NCBI RefSeq assembly: GCF_900188025.1
Contig: NZ_FZNO01000020.1
Coordinates: 42,200 to 106,199 of the forward strand
Reading direction: 5' to 3'
Length of the DNA: 64,000 nucleotides
DNA from: Blastococcus mobilis
GTDB taxonomy: Bacteria > Actinomycetota > Actinomycetes > Mycobacteriales > Geodermatophilaceae
The translations under genes were made by a program, and so were the position numbers. The notes below the pieces were generated by a model. It saw nothing but the letters and a program-made list of their open reading frames with translations, had not been told where the DNA came from and did no database searches. This document shows, piece after piece, positions 43,019 to 52,240 of the stretch. Numbering within the stretch: the first letter of the stretch is position 1; every line of letters starts with the position of its first letter.

Positions 43019-44665
43019 TTAGTAGATGAAGCGTCCGACGCTGGTGCGCAGGTCCGCGGCCATGCGGGAGAGCTCGTCGACCGCGGTACGGGTCTGGGTG
43101 AGCGCCTGGGTCGTCGACTCCGCCGCAGTGGAGACGCCGGTGATGTTCGTGGCGATCTCGCCGGTGCTGCTGGCCGCCTCCTGCACCGACCGTGACATCT
43201 CGCTGGTGGTGGCGGTCTGCTCCTCCACCGCGCTGGCGATGGTGGTCTGCCGGTCGGAGATCTGCGCGACTATCGAGCTGATCTCCTCGATCGCGGCCAC
43301 CGCGGCGGTGGTGTCGCCCTGGATCGCCAGGACGCGCTTGGCGATGTCCTCGGTGGCCTTCGCCGTCTCCTGGGCCAGCTCCTTGACCTCGTTGGCCACC
43401 ACCGCGAAGCCCTTGCCCGCCTCCCCCGCGCGCGCCGCCTCGATGGTGGCGTTGAGCGCCAGCAGGTTGGTCTGCTCGGCGATGCTGGTGATCACCTTGA
43501 CCACGTTGCCGATCTCCGTCGACGACTCGCCGAGCTTCGCGATCGTCGCCGTCGTCGACTCCGCGGCGCTCACCGCCCGGGACGCCACCTCGCTCGCCTC
43601 GGCGGCGCTCTGCGAGATCTCCCGGATGGAGGCACCCATCTGCTCCGCGCCGGCCGCCACGGTCTCCACGCTCCGGGACACCTCCTCGGCGGCACCGGCG
43701 ACCACGCCGGACTGCGCAGCGGTCTCCTCCGCCGACGCCGAGATCTGCGCCGACGTGGCCGACAGCTCCTCCGAGGAGGAGGCGACCGCGGCGGCCGAGG
43801 AGACGATCTCGCCGATCGTCGTCGTCATGGCCTCGGCGGCGGTGTTCAGCGCCTCGGCCATCTGGCCCAGCTCGTCCCGCCCGCGCACCGGCATCCGGAC
43901 GGTGAGGTCACGGGCGGCCAGCCGCTCCAGGCCGGCCTGGACCTGTCGCACGCCGCGGACGATGCCGCGGGAGACAACCCACGCCAGCGAGCCGCCGAGC
44001 AGGAAGGCCAGCGCCGACACGATCAGCGAGGTGATGACGGTGTCGGTCTTCGCGTCGGCGACGTCGGCCTCGGTCTGCGCGACTCGGGCGTCGACGGACT
44101 CGACCAGCTCGACCATCGCCTGGTCGAGGACGTAGAAGACGTCCCACTTGTCCCCGTTGGACAGCGCGTCGCCCTCGTCGAGGCGGCCCTGCGCCCACAG
44201 GGCGAAGATCTGGTCGTTGTAATCGCTCATGGCCGTCCAGTTCTCCTGGATGACCGCGAGGCTTGCTTCCGCCTCGGCGTCGAGCTGGCTGCGGTCGATC
44301 TCGAACAGCCGCTCGAAGCCCTCGGCGCCGTCGCGGTAGTTGGCCAGGTTGTCGCCGTCGGGCGCGGCCGCCGTCTGGCCCCCGATCACGCGGGCGTTCC
44401 AGGCGGTGATGTTCTGCCAGTTGGCCGCCCACAGCAGGTCGTACCGGGCGGTCTCCACGGTCCGCTGCGCGGCCACCGCCTCGCTCGCCTCGACGTGCAG
44501 GTCGCCGACCCGCTGCGTGCCGACGACCCCCGACACGGTGGCGGCCACGGTGCCCAGGAGAAGGGCGGTGCTGACGGCGAAGATCCGGGTGGCGATGCCA
44601 CGGTCGCGGTACCAGTGACGGCCGGGGCCGCCCTCCCGGAACTGTGACCCTCGTGCCTTTGACAT
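43019..44665 (-). CDS. Methyl-accepting chemotaxis protein 2
   Basis: 548 aa from ATG 44665. TM1 ~28-50 ([21 protein letters not shown]), ligand domain ~50-200 unrelated at sequence level to that of receptor 1, TM2 ~203-225 ([22 protein letters not shown]), HAMP, and a signalling domain with the same [20 protein letters not shown] tip. About 85-90% of its last 290 residues match receptors 1 and 3, whereas the sensing domains have diverged. C terminus VGRFIY. Ligand unknown. Confidence 0.93.
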   Translation of the reverse strand: MSKARGSQFREGGPGRHWYRDRGIATRIFAVSTALLLGTVAATVSGVVGTQRVGDLHVEASEAVAAQRTVETARYDLLWAANWQNITAWNARVIGGQTAAAPDGDNLANYRDGAEGFERLFEIDRSQLDAEAEASLAVIQENWTAMSDYNDQIFALWAQGRLDEGDALSNGDKWDVFYVLDQAMVELVESVDARVAQTEADVADAKTDTVITSLIVSALAFLLGGSLAWVVSRGIVRGVRQVQAGLERLAARDLTVRMPVRGRDELGQMAEALNTAAEAMTTTIGEIVSSAAAVASSSEELSATSAQISASAEETAAQSGVVAGAAEEVSRSVETVAAGAEQMGASIREISQSAAEASEVASRAVSAAESTTATIAKLGESSTEIGNVVKVITSIAEQTNLLALNATIEAARAGEAGKGFAVVANEVKELAQETAKATEDIAKRVLAIQGDTTAAVAAIEEISSIVAQISDRQTTIASAVEEQTATTSEMSRSVQEAASSTGEIATNITGVSTAAESTTQALTQTRTAVDELSRMAADLRTSVGRFIY

Positions 44666-44807
44666 GTGCTCTTTCCCCGTTCGCTCGAGTGTGTGCCGGG
44701 AGACCGCGGCCGCTGCGGCCGCTGTGGCGCGTGCTACGTCCGCATGAATGGTGCGGCTACGGACGGAGATTGCTTAGCGCTGAGACATGTGCGTCGCGAG
44801 TCGGCCG

Positions 44808-44841
44808 AAGATTGTCCGGTGACCGTTCTTTCGCCGACCAG
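44808..44841 (-). promoter_or_regulatory. Shared chemosensory upstream element, receptor 2 copy
   Basis: Minus orientation: CTGGTC, ten bases, CGGTCACCG, three bases (GAC), AATCTT. The CGGTCACCG-N3-AATCTT part agrees with the other copies; the upstream GAC block does not. About 145-175 nt before the start codon. Confidence 0.5.
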
Positions 44842-44897
44842 TTGTCGACTCGGAATGGCGCGAAGCTGATGCACCGAGGTGCAGGGGAATGAAGAAC

Positions 44898-44931
44898 GAG
44901 AAGCGCACGGCCCGAGGGCCGTGCGCTTCTC
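44898..44931 (-). terminator. Terminator of receptor 3
   Basis: Perfect 16-bp stem, arms 44898-44913 (GAGAAGCGCACGGCCC) and 44916-44931, two-base spacer, followed on the minus strand by a T-rich GTTCTTCATT. Begins 40 bp after the receptor 3 stop codon. Related by compensatory changes to the hairpin at 46900. Confidence 0.85.
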
Positions 44932-44971
44932 CTGATGCATTCCGGTCAGGGCCGGCGCGGTCGGTGCCGGC

Positions 44972-46609
44972 TCAGTAGGTGAACCGCCCGACGGTGGTGC
45001 GCAGGTCCGCCGCCATCCGGGACAGCTCGTCGACGGCGGTGCGGGTCTGGCCCAGGGCCTGCGTGGTGGACTCCGCGGCGGTGGAAACCCCGGTGATGTT
45101 GCTGGCGATCTCGGTCGTGCCGTCCGCGGCCTCCTGCACCGACCGCGACATCTCGTTCGTGGTCGCGGTCTGCTCCTCCACCGCGCTGGCGATCGTGGTC
45201 TGCCGGTCGGAGATCTGCGCGACGATCGAGGAGATCTCCTCGATCGCGGCCACCGCGGCGGTGGTGTCGCCCTGGATCGACTGCACCCGCCGCGCGATGT
45301 CCTCGGTCGCCTTCGCCGTCTCCTGGGCCAGCTCCTTGACCTCGTTGGCGACGACGGCGAAGCCCTTGCCGGCCTCGCCGGCCCGCGCCGCCTCGATCGT
45401 CGCGTTCAGTGCCAGCAGGTTGGTCTGCTCGGCGATGCTGGTGATCACCTTCACCACGTTGCCGATCTCGGCCGAGGACTCCCCCAGCTTGGCCACCGTC
45501 GCCGTCGTCGTCTCCGCCGCGGTCACCGCCCGAGCCGCGACCTCACTGGCCTCCGCGGCGTTGGACGCGATCTCCCGGATCGACGCGCCCATCTCCTCGG
45601 CACCCGCGGCCACGGTCTGCACGCTGCGAGACACCTCCTCCGCCGCCGAGGACACCACCCCCGACTGCGCGGAGGTCTCCTCCGCCGACGCCGAGATCTG
45701 CGCCGACGACGCGCTCAGCTCCTCCGACGACGCCGCCACCGCATCCGCGGACGACACGACCGACGACATCACGCCGCGCAGGCTGCCGATGGCCTCGTCA
45801 AGGGCGGCCGCGGTTCGGCCGACCTCGTCGGACTGGGTGACGCCACTCGTCCGCGTCAGGTCACCGGCCGCCAGGGCGGTGGCCACGTCCATCACCGCAC
45901 CGAGCGGCCGCGTGATGCGCCGCGCCACGGCGAAGGCGACCCCGAGGACGACGAAGACTCCCAGGACGATGACCGCGATCATGATCTGCGTGGTCTGCGC
46001 CTGCCGGTCCTCCGCCGCCAGGCGGGCCACCTCGACCCGGTTCTCGAGCGACTCATGGAGGGCGTTCGTGAGGTCGATGAGCTCGTAGTAGACACCGAAG
46101 CCCTCGTTCAGGATGAGCGTGTCAGCCGCATCCGTGGTCGCGGCGGTGTTCTGGGCATAGAGCGCAGCGGCCTGCTCGTCCAGCGTGAAGAAGGTGTCCC
46201 ACTTCGCGTCGATCTCGTCCGCGAGCGCGACCTCGTCCTCGGTGTACACCTCGGTGGGCGCCTTCGTCAGCTCGGCGCGCAGCCGCTCGCTGATGTCGAG
46301 GAAGCCGGCGCGGTTGCCACCCGGGGTCGGCTGCACCGCCGCGGCGGGACCGATCCTGCGCGCGTCCCACGCGTAGGCGACCTGCCAGCCACTGACGTCG
46401 GCGTTGTAGGTCTGGATGCTCTGCACGGAGCTCGCGGCCGCCTCGAGCGCCGACACCTCGTCCAAGCTCGCGCCGGCGCTGCCGAGCCCGTCGATGGCGA
46501 ACGCGCCCACTGCGATGGCGGCTGTCATGCCGGCGGCGCCGACGGCGAGGATCTGGCCGCGGACGCCGAGACGCCGACTCCTGCGACTGGGGGTGATGCT
46601 CGTAGTCAT
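44972..46609 (-). CDS. Methyl-accepting chemotaxis protein 3
   Basis: 545 aa from ATG 46609. TM1 ~18-40 ([21 protein letters not shown]), ligand domain ~40-195, TM2 ~200-222 ([21 protein letters not shown]), HAMP ending [22 protein letters not shown], and the canonical signalling domain, C terminus VGRFTY. The frame is open upstream to 46891, but those 94 residues are not receptor-like and lie over the promoter element, so the later ATG was chosen although its ribosome-binding site is weak. The ligand is unknown; the sensing domain differs from those of receptors 1 and 2. Confidence 0.92.
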   Translation of the reverse strand: MTTSITPSRRSRRLGVRGQILAVGAAGMTAAIAVGAFAIDGLGSAGASLDEVSALEAAASSVQSIQTYNADVSGWQVAYAWDARRIGPAAAVQPTPGGNRAGFLDISERLRAELTKAPTEVYTEDEVALADEIDAKWDTFFTLDEQAAALYAQNTAATTDAADTLILNEGFGVYYELIDLTNALHESLENRVEVARLAAEDRQAQTTQIMIAVIVLGVFVVLGVAFAVARRITRPLGAVMDVATALAAGDLTRTSGVTQSDEVGRTAAALDEAIGSLRGVMSSVVSSADAVAASSEELSASSAQISASAEETSAQSGVVSSAAEEVSRSVQTVAAGAEEMGASIREIASNAAEASEVAARAVTAAETTTATVAKLGESSAEIGNVVKVITSIAEQTNLLALNATIEAARAGEAGKGFAVVANEVKELAQETAKATEDIARRVQSIQGDTTAAVAAIEEISSIVAQISDRQTTIASAVEEQTATTNEMSRSVQEAADGTTEIASNITGVSTAAESTTQALGQTRTAVDELSRMAADLRTTVGRFTY

Positions 46610-46799
46610 GTGACCGGTGGTCTCTCTTCTTCTGCCGTAGCGGGTCGGGATTCGGGGCGAACGACGCCGGCGTGGAGGCGTGAGGCCACCGTGGTCTGCA
46701 GGAGACGAGTCTCGAGAGTCGCGGGCGTTGCAGAACCGAAAACTAGGCGATCGCTTCTCATGAATGGGCCCGTGGCGGACGTGTCGAAAAACGAGCCGC

Positions 46800-46833
46800 A
46801 AGATTTTTTGGTAACCGCTCCGGAATCGTCTAC
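46800..46833 (-). promoter_or_regulatory. Shared chemosensory upstream element, receptor 3 copy
   Basis: Minus orientation: GTAGAC, ten bases, CGGTTACCA, three bases (AAA), AATCTT. About 190-225 nt before the start codon. The local A-tract on the minus strand stands out from the GC-rich surroundings. Confidence 0.5.
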
Positions 46834-46899
46834 TTGGCGCTACGGGCCGCCCGAGGCATTCGCTCCCGGCTGAGCGCGAATGGCAGCCCACCGTATGCA

Positions 46900-46934
46900 G
46901 AGGAGCGCATGACCGGGTCGGTCATGCGCTCCTC
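46900..46934 (-). terminator. Terminator downstream of the receptor relic
   Basis: Perfect 15-bp stem, GAGGAGCGCATGACC at 46900-46914 with its complement at 46920-46934, 5-nt loop. Same position relative to its gene and same framework as the receptor 3 terminator. Confidence 0.8.
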
Positions 46935-46969
46935 GTCATCCGGCCAGCGCCGGTGCGGTCGATGCCGGC

Positions 46970-47110
46970 TCAGTAGGTGAACCGCCCGACGGTGGTGCGC
47001 AGGTCCGCCGCCATCCAGAACAGCTCGTCGACGGCGGTCCGGGTCTGGGTCAGCGCCTGGGTGGTGGAGTCCGCCGCGGTGGACACCCCGGTGATGTTGC
47101 TGGCGATCTT
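46970..47110 (-). pseudogene. C-terminal relic of a fourth chemoreceptor
   Basis: The minus strand encodes [20 protein letters not shown] followed by [25 protein letters not shown] and a stop, i.e. the last ~45 residues of the receptor family. Homology stops abruptly at about 47110 and no start or signalling domain precedes it. An FW pair replaces the SR found in all three intact receptors. It retains a copy of the terminator, so it is the remainder of a tandem copy. Confidence 0.85.
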
Positions 47111-47212
47111 CAGCTCGCTCGCACGGGTGTGACACGGGAGGGGCGACGAGCGTCATCGGCGACCACGGTCACGTTCCGGCCGCTCCCGACACGAAACCGG
47201 GAGTGCTGTGTC

Positions 47213-47956
47213 TCAGGCCAGCAGGTCGGCGAGGCGCTCCAGCACCGCGAGGGCGCCCGCGGGATCGGGGACCCGGTGCCGGGCGTCGGTCTCGCCGTCC
47301 CCGACCTTGACCGTCACATCCGACGGGCCCAGGGCACGGAACCCGTCCTCGTCCGTGACGTCGTCCCCGAGGTAGATGGTCGAGGCGGGCGCGACCTCCG
47401 CGATGAGCCGGCGCAGGGCGGTGCCCTTGTCGGCGTCGGTCACCGCCACCTCGAGCACTTCCTTGCCGGGCTTCAGCGTCAGTGACGAATCGACGAGCGT
47501 GCGGGCCTGGTCCAGCAGCGCGGACGCCAGGGCGCGGTCGGCGACCTTGCGGACGTGTACCGCCACGCTGGCGGGCTTGATCTCCAGCAGGGCGCCCGGG
47601 GTGCCCTCGACCACCGGAGCGAGCACGTCCGCCAGGGCGTCGCGCCGCCCGGCGAGCTCGTCGGACAGCGGACCGTCGAACTCTGCACCGTGGCTGCCGA
47701 CCCAGCGGTAGTCGCCCGAGAGCCCGCTGACGGTCTGCAGGTCGGCCATCCCCCGGCCGCTGACCAGGGCCACCGTCACCCCGTCGCACCGTGCGAGCCG
47801 GGCCAGCACGTCGGCCATGCCCGGCAGCAGCACCGCAGCCGACGGGTCGCCCACCAGCGGCGCCAGCACGCCGTCGTAGTCGCTGGCGACCAGCACCGGC
47901 CGCCGCCGCGCCAGGTCGGCGAGCGCGGCGTCCAGATCGGCAGGGAGGTCGATCAT
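47213..47956 (-). CDS. otsB: Trehalose-6-phosphate phosphatase
   Basis: 247 aa HAD-superfamily enzyme. Nucleophile motif [15 protein letters not shown] (DxD), [10 protein letters not shown], and the C-terminal metal motif [12 protein letters not shown]. It removes phosphate from trehalose-6-phosphate to give trehalose, a compatible solute and desiccation protectant. ATG 47956 overlaps the otsA stop (ATGA), so the two steps are coupled. Confidence 0.93.
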   Translation of the reverse strand: MIDLPADLDAALADLARRRPVLVASDYDGVLAPLVGDPSAAVLLPGMADVLARLARCDGVTVALVSGRGMADLQTVSGLSGDYRWVGSHGAEFDGPLSDELAGRRDALADVLAPVVEGTPGALLEIKPASVAVHVRKVADRALASALLDQARTLVDSSLTLKPGKEVLEVAVTDADKGTALRRLIAEVAPASTIYLGDDVTDEDGFRALGPSDVTVKVGDGETDARHRVPDPAGALAVLERLADLLA

Positions 47957-49452
47957 CCCTGAGCGCCGCCCCGGTTCATCGACAGCGGTGCCGAGGAACG
48001 GCCGACCTCCCTGCCGGTCGGCTGTCCGACCGCCTGACCGCGCAGCGCCTCGAAGAAGGAGCCGGCCCAGTGGTCCAGGTCGTTCTTGGCCAGATGGCGG
48101 CGCATGGCACGCATGCGCTTGGCGGCCTCCGCCGGCTCCATGCGCAGCGCCCGCAGGAGCTGGTTCTTCACGCCGGCGATGTCGTGCGGGTTGACCAGGA
48201 ACGCCTGCTTCAGTTCAGCGGCCGCCCCGGCGAACTCCGAGAGCACGAGGGCGCCCCCGAGGTCACCGCGGGCCGCGACGTACTCCTTGGCCACGAGGTT
48301 CATCCCGTCGCGGTACGGAGTGACCAGCATGACGTCGGCAGCCCGGTAGAGCGCCGCGAGCTCCTCGCGCCGCATGGACTGGTTGAAGTAGTGCACGGCG
48401 GGGCCGGCGATGGAGCCGAAGACGCCGTTGATGTGGCCGACCTTCTGCTCGATCGTCTCGCGCATGTGCACGTAGTGCTCCACGCGTTCGCGGCTCGGCG
48501 TGGCGACCTGGACCAGCACGGTGTCGGGCGTCTCCACAGCGCCGTCCTCCAGCAGCTCCTCGAACGCCTCGAGCCGGACGCCGATGCCCTTGGTGTAGTC
48601 CAGCCGATCGACACCCAGGATGATCTTCGACGGGTCACCCAGCTCGGCGCGGATCTCCTTGGCTCGGGCCAGCACCTCGGGGGAGCGGGCCAGCTCGTCG
48701 AAGGCGGCGACGTCGATGGAGATCGGGAACGCGCGGGCGGCCACGGTGCGGCCGTCGTACTCGACGACCGGCCCCCGGGCCGGCAGGTCGTGCAGTCGTC
48801 GGGCCAGCTGGACGAAGTTCTGCGCCGCGGCAGGCCGCTGGAAGCCCACCAGGTCCGCGCCCAGCAGCCCCTCGACGATCGCCGAGCGCCAGGGGAGCTG
48901 GGTGAACAGCTCGTAGGGCGGGAACGGGATGTGCAGGAAGAAGCCGATCGTCAGGTCGGGCCGCTGCTGCCGCAGCAGGGCGGGGACCAGCTGGAGCTGG
49001 TAGTCGTGGACCCACACGATCGCGTTCTCCGCGGCGACGGCCGCGGTGCGGTCGGCGAAGCGCTTGTTGACCTGGACGTAGGTGTCCCACCAGGCACGGT
49101 GGTACTCCGGCTTCTCCACGACGTCGTGGTAGAGCGGCCACAACGAGGCGTTGGACATGCCCTCGTAGTAGCGGTCCACCTCGTCCTCGGTGAGTGACAC
49201 CGGGATCAGCGACATGCCCCCGGACTCGAAAGGCTCCGGCGCCTCCCCGGCCGACCCCGACCAGCCCACCCAGGCGCCGCCCCGGCCGGCGACGAACGGC
49301 TCGAGCGCGGTGACCAGCCCGCCCGGGCTGCGCTGCCAGCGCGTGCTGCCGTCTGGATCGGTGACCTGATCGACCGGCAGCCGGTTGGCCACCACGACCA
49401 CCGGGCTGTCCGCCCCCACGTCCTGCCCCGTGTTGTTCGTCATACCGCTCAT
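47953..49452 (-). CDS. otsA: Trehalose-6-phosphate synthase
   Basis: 499 aa, GT-B fold family 20. N-terminal [15 protein letters not shown] and [13 protein letters not shown], then [27 protein letters not shown] and the donor-site region [16 protein letters not shown]. It condenses UDP- (or GDP-) glucose with glucose-6-phosphate. ATG 49452 (MSGMTNN) with GGATAGGG close upstream; ATG 49443 is an alternative. The frame is open further upstream, over crcB, but without homology. Operon with otsB. Confidence 0.94.
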   Translation of the reverse strand: MSGMTNNTGQDVGADSPVVVVANRLPVDQVTDPDGSTRWQRSPGGLVTALEPFVAGRGGAWVGWSGSAGEAPEPFESGGMSLIPVSLTEDEVDRYYEGMSNASLWPLYHDVVEKPEYHRAWWDTYVQVNKRFADRTAAVAAENAIVWVHDYQLQLVPALLRQQRPDLTIGFFLHIPFPPYELFTQLPWRSAIVEGLLGADLVGFQRPAAAQNFVQLARRLHDLPARGPVVEYDGRTVAARAFPISIDVAAFDELARSPEVLARAKEIRAELGDPSKIILGVDRLDYTKGIGVRLEAFEELLEDGAVETPDTVLVQVATPSRERVEHYVHMRETIEQKVGHINGVFGSIAGPAVHYFNQSMRREELAALYRAADVMLVTPYRDGMNLVAKEYVAARGDLGGALVLSEFAGAAAELKQAFLVNPHDIAGVKNQLLRALRMEPAEAAKRMRAMRRHLAKNDLDHWAGSFFEALRGQAVGQPTGREVGRSSAPLSMNRGGAQG

Positions 49453-49456
49453 GACC

Positions 49457-49807
49457 CTATCCGGACAGCGCGAACCCGGCTGCCCCAGCACCGATACAGA
49501 GCGCCACCGTGGCGACAAGGTAGGCCAGGGCATGGCCCAGGACGCGTTCTTCCAGCATGCGGACGACGTCGGCGCCGAACGTCGAGAACGTCGTGAGTGT
49601 GCCGCAGAACCCGGTGCCGACCAGGACCACCGCCCAGGCCGGCACGTCCGCCCGCCCGAGCAGGACGCCGAGGAGCGCGCTGCCGGCCACGTTGACGGCA
49701 AGAGTGCCGAGGGCCGGGTCCCGGCCCCCGCGGGCCGCCAGGCGAGTGACGAGCAACCGCACGGGCGCACCGACCAGCGCACCGACCGCCACCAGCAGCG
49801 GCGTCAC
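49457..49807 (-). CDS. crcB: CrcB/Fluc fluoride channel, subunit B
   Basis: 116 aa, four helices. Contains [18 protein letters not shown] and [21 protein letters not shown], the conserved Asn and the GxxGxxTTFST sodium/phenylalanine-box region of Fluc channels that expel fluoride. GTG 49807 overlaps the stop of the other crcB (GTGA), so a coupled pair is made and they probably form a heterodimer. Only four bases before otsA. Confidence 0.9.
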   Translation of the reverse strand: MTPLLVAVGALVGAPVRLLVTRLAARGGRDPALGTLAVNVAGSALLGVLLGRADVPAWAVVLVGTGFCGTLTTFSTFGADVVRMLEERVLGHALAYLVATVALCIGAGAAGFALSG

Positions 49808-50175
49808 CGAACCGCCCGCCGCACCGCCACCGCGCCCAGCCCGACCGCCGCGATCCCGCCGACGAGAGACAGCAGCATGTAGCCGACCGCCAGGGTGAGT
49901 GCTCCGCCGTCGGCCAGGCGCACCACCTCGACGGCAAAGGCGGAGTACGTCGTGTAGCCACCGAGGACGCCGACACCGAGGAAGGGTCGGGCCCAGGACG
50001 GCTCGGACGAGCGGGTGGCGAGACCGGCGAGCAGAGCACCGAGCAGGAAGCAGCCGGTGAGGTTGACCAGCAGGGTGGCCACGGGCCAGCCGCCGGGGGA
50101 GGGGAGCACCTCTGTCAGACCCCATCGGGCGAGGGCTCCGAGCGCTCCGCCGAGAGCCGCCAGCACGTACGCCAT
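49804..50175 (-). CDS. crcB: CrcB/Fluc fluoride channel, subunit A
   Basis: 123 aa from ATG 50175 with GGAGG upstream. Four helices with WPVATLLVNLTGCFLLGALLAG and LGVGVLGGYTTYSAFAVEVVRL, the Fluc pore signatures. Partner of the crcB immediately downstream; paired crcB genes are usual in actinobacteria and Bacilli. No crcB (fluoride) riboswitch was evident in the 90-bp divergent promoter region. Confidence 0.9.
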   Translation of the reverse strand: MAYVLAALGGALGALARWGLTEVLPSPGGWPVATLLVNLTGCFLLGALLAGLATRSSEPSWARPFLGVGVLGGYTTYSAFAVEVVRLADGGALTLAVGYMLLSLVGGIAAVGLGAVAVRRAVR

Positions 50176-50265
50176 CGGCGCCGGACCTCCCTCTCCGCTC
50201 TCGGGCCGCGTCGGGCAGCATGCCCGAGGAGGGTCGCACGACGGCGGCCCCGTGCCGGGGAGGGT

Positions 50266-51372
50266 GTGGCCGTGGGACCGCTGCAGGGCGTACGGGTCGT
50301 CGAGTTCGCCGGGCTCGGACCGGGTCCCTTCTGTGGCATGCTCCTGGCCGACCTCGGGGCCGATGTCGTGCGGATCGACCGCCGTGGGGGCCGGGGCGGT
50401 CTGATCGGCACTCTGGGCGCGACGTCCCTGCTGGACCGTGGGAAGCGCTCCATCGCGCTCGACCTCAAGGACGATGCCGACCTCGCCGTCGTCCGGGCGC
50501 TGGTGGCGCGGTCCGACGTCCTGCTGGAGGGCTTCCGGCCCGGCGTCATGGAGCGCCTGGGCCTCGGGCCCGACGAGCTGCTGGCCTCGCACCCGCCGCT
50601 GGTCTACGGCCGGATGACCGGATGGGGTCAGACCGGGCCGCTGGCGACCACCGCGGGCCACGACATCGGCTACATCGCGCTGACCGGGGCACTAGGCGCC
50701 ACCGGCCGGCCCGACGATCGGCCCGCGCCACCGATGAACCTGCTCGGCGATTTCGGCGGCGGGGGAGTGTTCCTCGCGCTGGGCGTCGTGGCGGCCCTGG
50801 TGCACGCCCGTGCGACGGGGGAGGGCCAGGTCGTGGACGCCGCGATCGTCGACGGCACCGCCGTCCTCACCACGATGATCCACGGCATGCTGGACGCCGG
50901 CGCCTGGCGCGATCGGCGGGGGGTCAACCTGCTCGACACCGGTGCGCCGTTCTACGACGTCTACCGCTGCCGCGATGGGCAGTTCCTCGCCGTCGGCGCG
51001 CTGGAGGAACAGTTCTACGCGGCACTGCTGGACGGCCTGGGCCTGGCGGGCGACGAGTCGCTGCCCGACCGCAACGACCCGCGGCAGTGGCCGGCCCTGC
51101 GCGACCGCTTCACCGAGCTGTTCGCCTCCCGGACCCGCGACGAGTGGTGGGCGGTGTTCGCGGGCACCGACGCGTGCGTCGCGCCGGTGTGGTCGCTGCT
51201 GGAGGCGACCCGCGACGAGCACAACCGCGAGCGGGGCGTGTTCGTCGAGGTGGACGGCGTGGTGCAACCCGACGTCGCGCCCCGCTTCTCGGTCACCCCC
51301 GGCGCCGTCGGCTCCGTCCCCGCGCCGGGCCAGCACGACGCGGAGATCCGCGCCGAGCTCGGCCTGGCCTGA
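50266..51372 (+). CDS. Class III CoA-transferase (CaiB/BaiF; alpha-methylacyl-CoA racemase-like)
   Basis: 368 aa. Begins GPLQGVRVVEFAGLGPGPFCGMLLADLGADVVRIDR and contains TTAGHDIGYIALTGAL with the catalytic Asp after GH, the form found in alpha-methylacyl-CoA racemases (Amacr/Mcr) rather than formyl-CoA transferase. In Amacr it would epimerise 2-methylacyl-CoAs so that beta-oxidation can proceed. GTG 50266 or 50272 are both possible starts. No linked beta-oxidation genes are present. Confidence 0.85.
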   Translation: MAVGPLQGVRVVEFAGLGPGPFCGMLLADLGADVVRIDRRGGRGGLIGTLGATSLLDRGKRSIALDLKDDADLAVVRALVARSDVLLEGFRPGVMERLGLGPDELLASHPPLVYGRMTGWGQTGPLATTAGHDIGYIALTGALGATGRPDDRPAPPMNLLGDFGGGGVFLALGVVAALVHARATGEGQVVDAAIVDGTAVLTTMIHGMLDAGAWRDRRGVNLLDTGAPFYDVYRCRDGQFLAVGALEEQFYAALLDGLGLAGDESLPDRNDPRQWPALRDRFTELFASRTRDEWWAVFAGTDACVAPVWSLLEATRDEHNRERGVFVEVDGVVQPDVAPRFSVTPGAVGSVPAPGQHDAEIRAELGLA

Positions 51373-51402
51373 CGCGGCGTCGATCGGCAGGCAGGTCGTC
51401 GG

Positions 51403-51996
51403 TCACCGGCGCGCCTCCTCGTCGGCGGGCGCGGCAGCGGCGTCGACAGGTGCGGGGCGGCGGGAGGACCGGACCGGCTCGAGGTCGGCCTCCTCCTCGG
51501 CCGTGGCCACCCGGAACGGCGGGTCGGCCGGCGGCTGGAGGGCCGAGCGGCCCTGCCCGCGCGTGGCACGGAGACTGAGGGCGATCGAGCCGCCGATGAG
51601 AACCGTGATCACCGCCAGACTCACGGTCGTGGGCACGTAGAAGATGTCGACCTTCAGCAGCATCTTGATGCCCACCCACACGAGGACCAGCGCCAGGCCG
51701 GTCGTGAGGTGGACGAACCGGTGGATCAGGTCGGCGAGCAGGAAGTACATCGCCCGCAGGCCCAGGATGGCGAAGGCGTTCGCGGTGAACACGAGGACCG
51801 GCTCGTCGGTGACCGCGAAGATCGCCGGGATGGAGTCCACCGCGAACACGATGTCGGTGACCTCGACGAGCACGAGGACGGCCAGCAGCGGGGTGGCCAG
51901 GAGCACCCCGGCGCGGCGGACGACGAAACCGCTGGCCGTAGTACGCGTCGGTCATCGGGACGTACCGGCGGAAGAGCCGCAGCGCCCGCGGTGTGG
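51403..51996 (-). pseudogene. terC-like membrane protein, truncated and frameshifted
   Basis: The 3' part of a TerC-family gene: [19 protein letters not shown] in one frame, then, after one extra T in TTT near 51930, [46 protein letters not shown] in the next, with the intact transmembrane tail to the stop at 51403. TerC proteins are ~300-330 aa; the first ~130 are missing. At about 51996 homology stops and plus-strand winged-helix sequence begins. The tail is not translatable as a full protein; a start at 51906 would give 167 aa. Confidence 0.75.
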
Positions 51997-52161
51997 GCAT
52001 CACCGAACGGGCCGCGCTCGGCATCCTCCGCGACCTCGAGGAGGCGGGGTACCTGACGCGCACGCGCCGCGGGCGCCGCAACCACTACGACATCCGGCCG
52101 CACCAGCACTTCCGCGCAGTACGAGATCGACGGCCTCCTGGCGCTGCTGCGGCCGCAGTGA
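51990..52161 (+). pseudogene. Winged-helix regulator fragment with frameshift
   Basis: Plus-strand codons read VGITERAALGILRDLEEAGYLTRTRRGRRNHYDIRPHQHF, the recognition helix and wing of a common actinobacterial MarR-like family, then shift frame and continue YEIDGLLALLRPQ to a TGA at 52159-52161. The N-terminal half is missing and is replaced by the terC relic on the opposite strand. Clear remnant from a deletion. Confidence 0.7.
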
Positions 52162-52240
52162 CCCGCAGCTTCCTGTACCGAGAGCTCCGGCGGAGACCCG
52201 CCTTCTGTACCGAGAACTGGGGTCAGGGGCGGCGGGTCTC
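52162..52240. repeat. Inverted repeat around the NAGGN synthetase stop
   Basis: CGGAGACCCGCC (about 52190-52201) pairs with GGCGGGTCTCCG (about 52230-52241), the latter inside the last codons of the synthetase gene. Within the gap, CTGTACCGAGA occurs twice in direct repeat (52173 and 52206). It may act as the terminator of the NAGGN operon. Confidence 0.45.

Larger units (their letters stand above)
44666..44971. other. 306-bp gap between receptors 2 and 3
   Basis: No gene is seen. It holds the leader of receptor 2 with the shared element (44808-44841) and, next to the stop of receptor 3, a perfect 16-bp terminator hairpin (44898-44931). Confidence 0.6.
46610..46969. other. 360-bp gap upstream of receptor 3
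   Basis: No gene is seen. It holds the receptor 3 leader, the shared element at 46800-46833, and the terminator hairpin (46900-46934) that belongs to the receptor relic at 46970. Confidence 0.6.

Noticed and set aside
41081..46088. Open plus-strand frames rich in Ala/Ser opposite each receptor gene
   Set aside because: All three are the same antisense shadow of the conserved signalling domain.
42742..46969. c-di-GMP or other known riboswitch in the receptor leaders
   Set aside because: No GEMM-I core or tetraloop pair could be found in the leaders; only the 34-bp element is shared.
50176..50265. Fluoride riboswitch upstream of crcB
   Set aside because: No pseudoknot-type crcB motif is visible in this 90-bp region.
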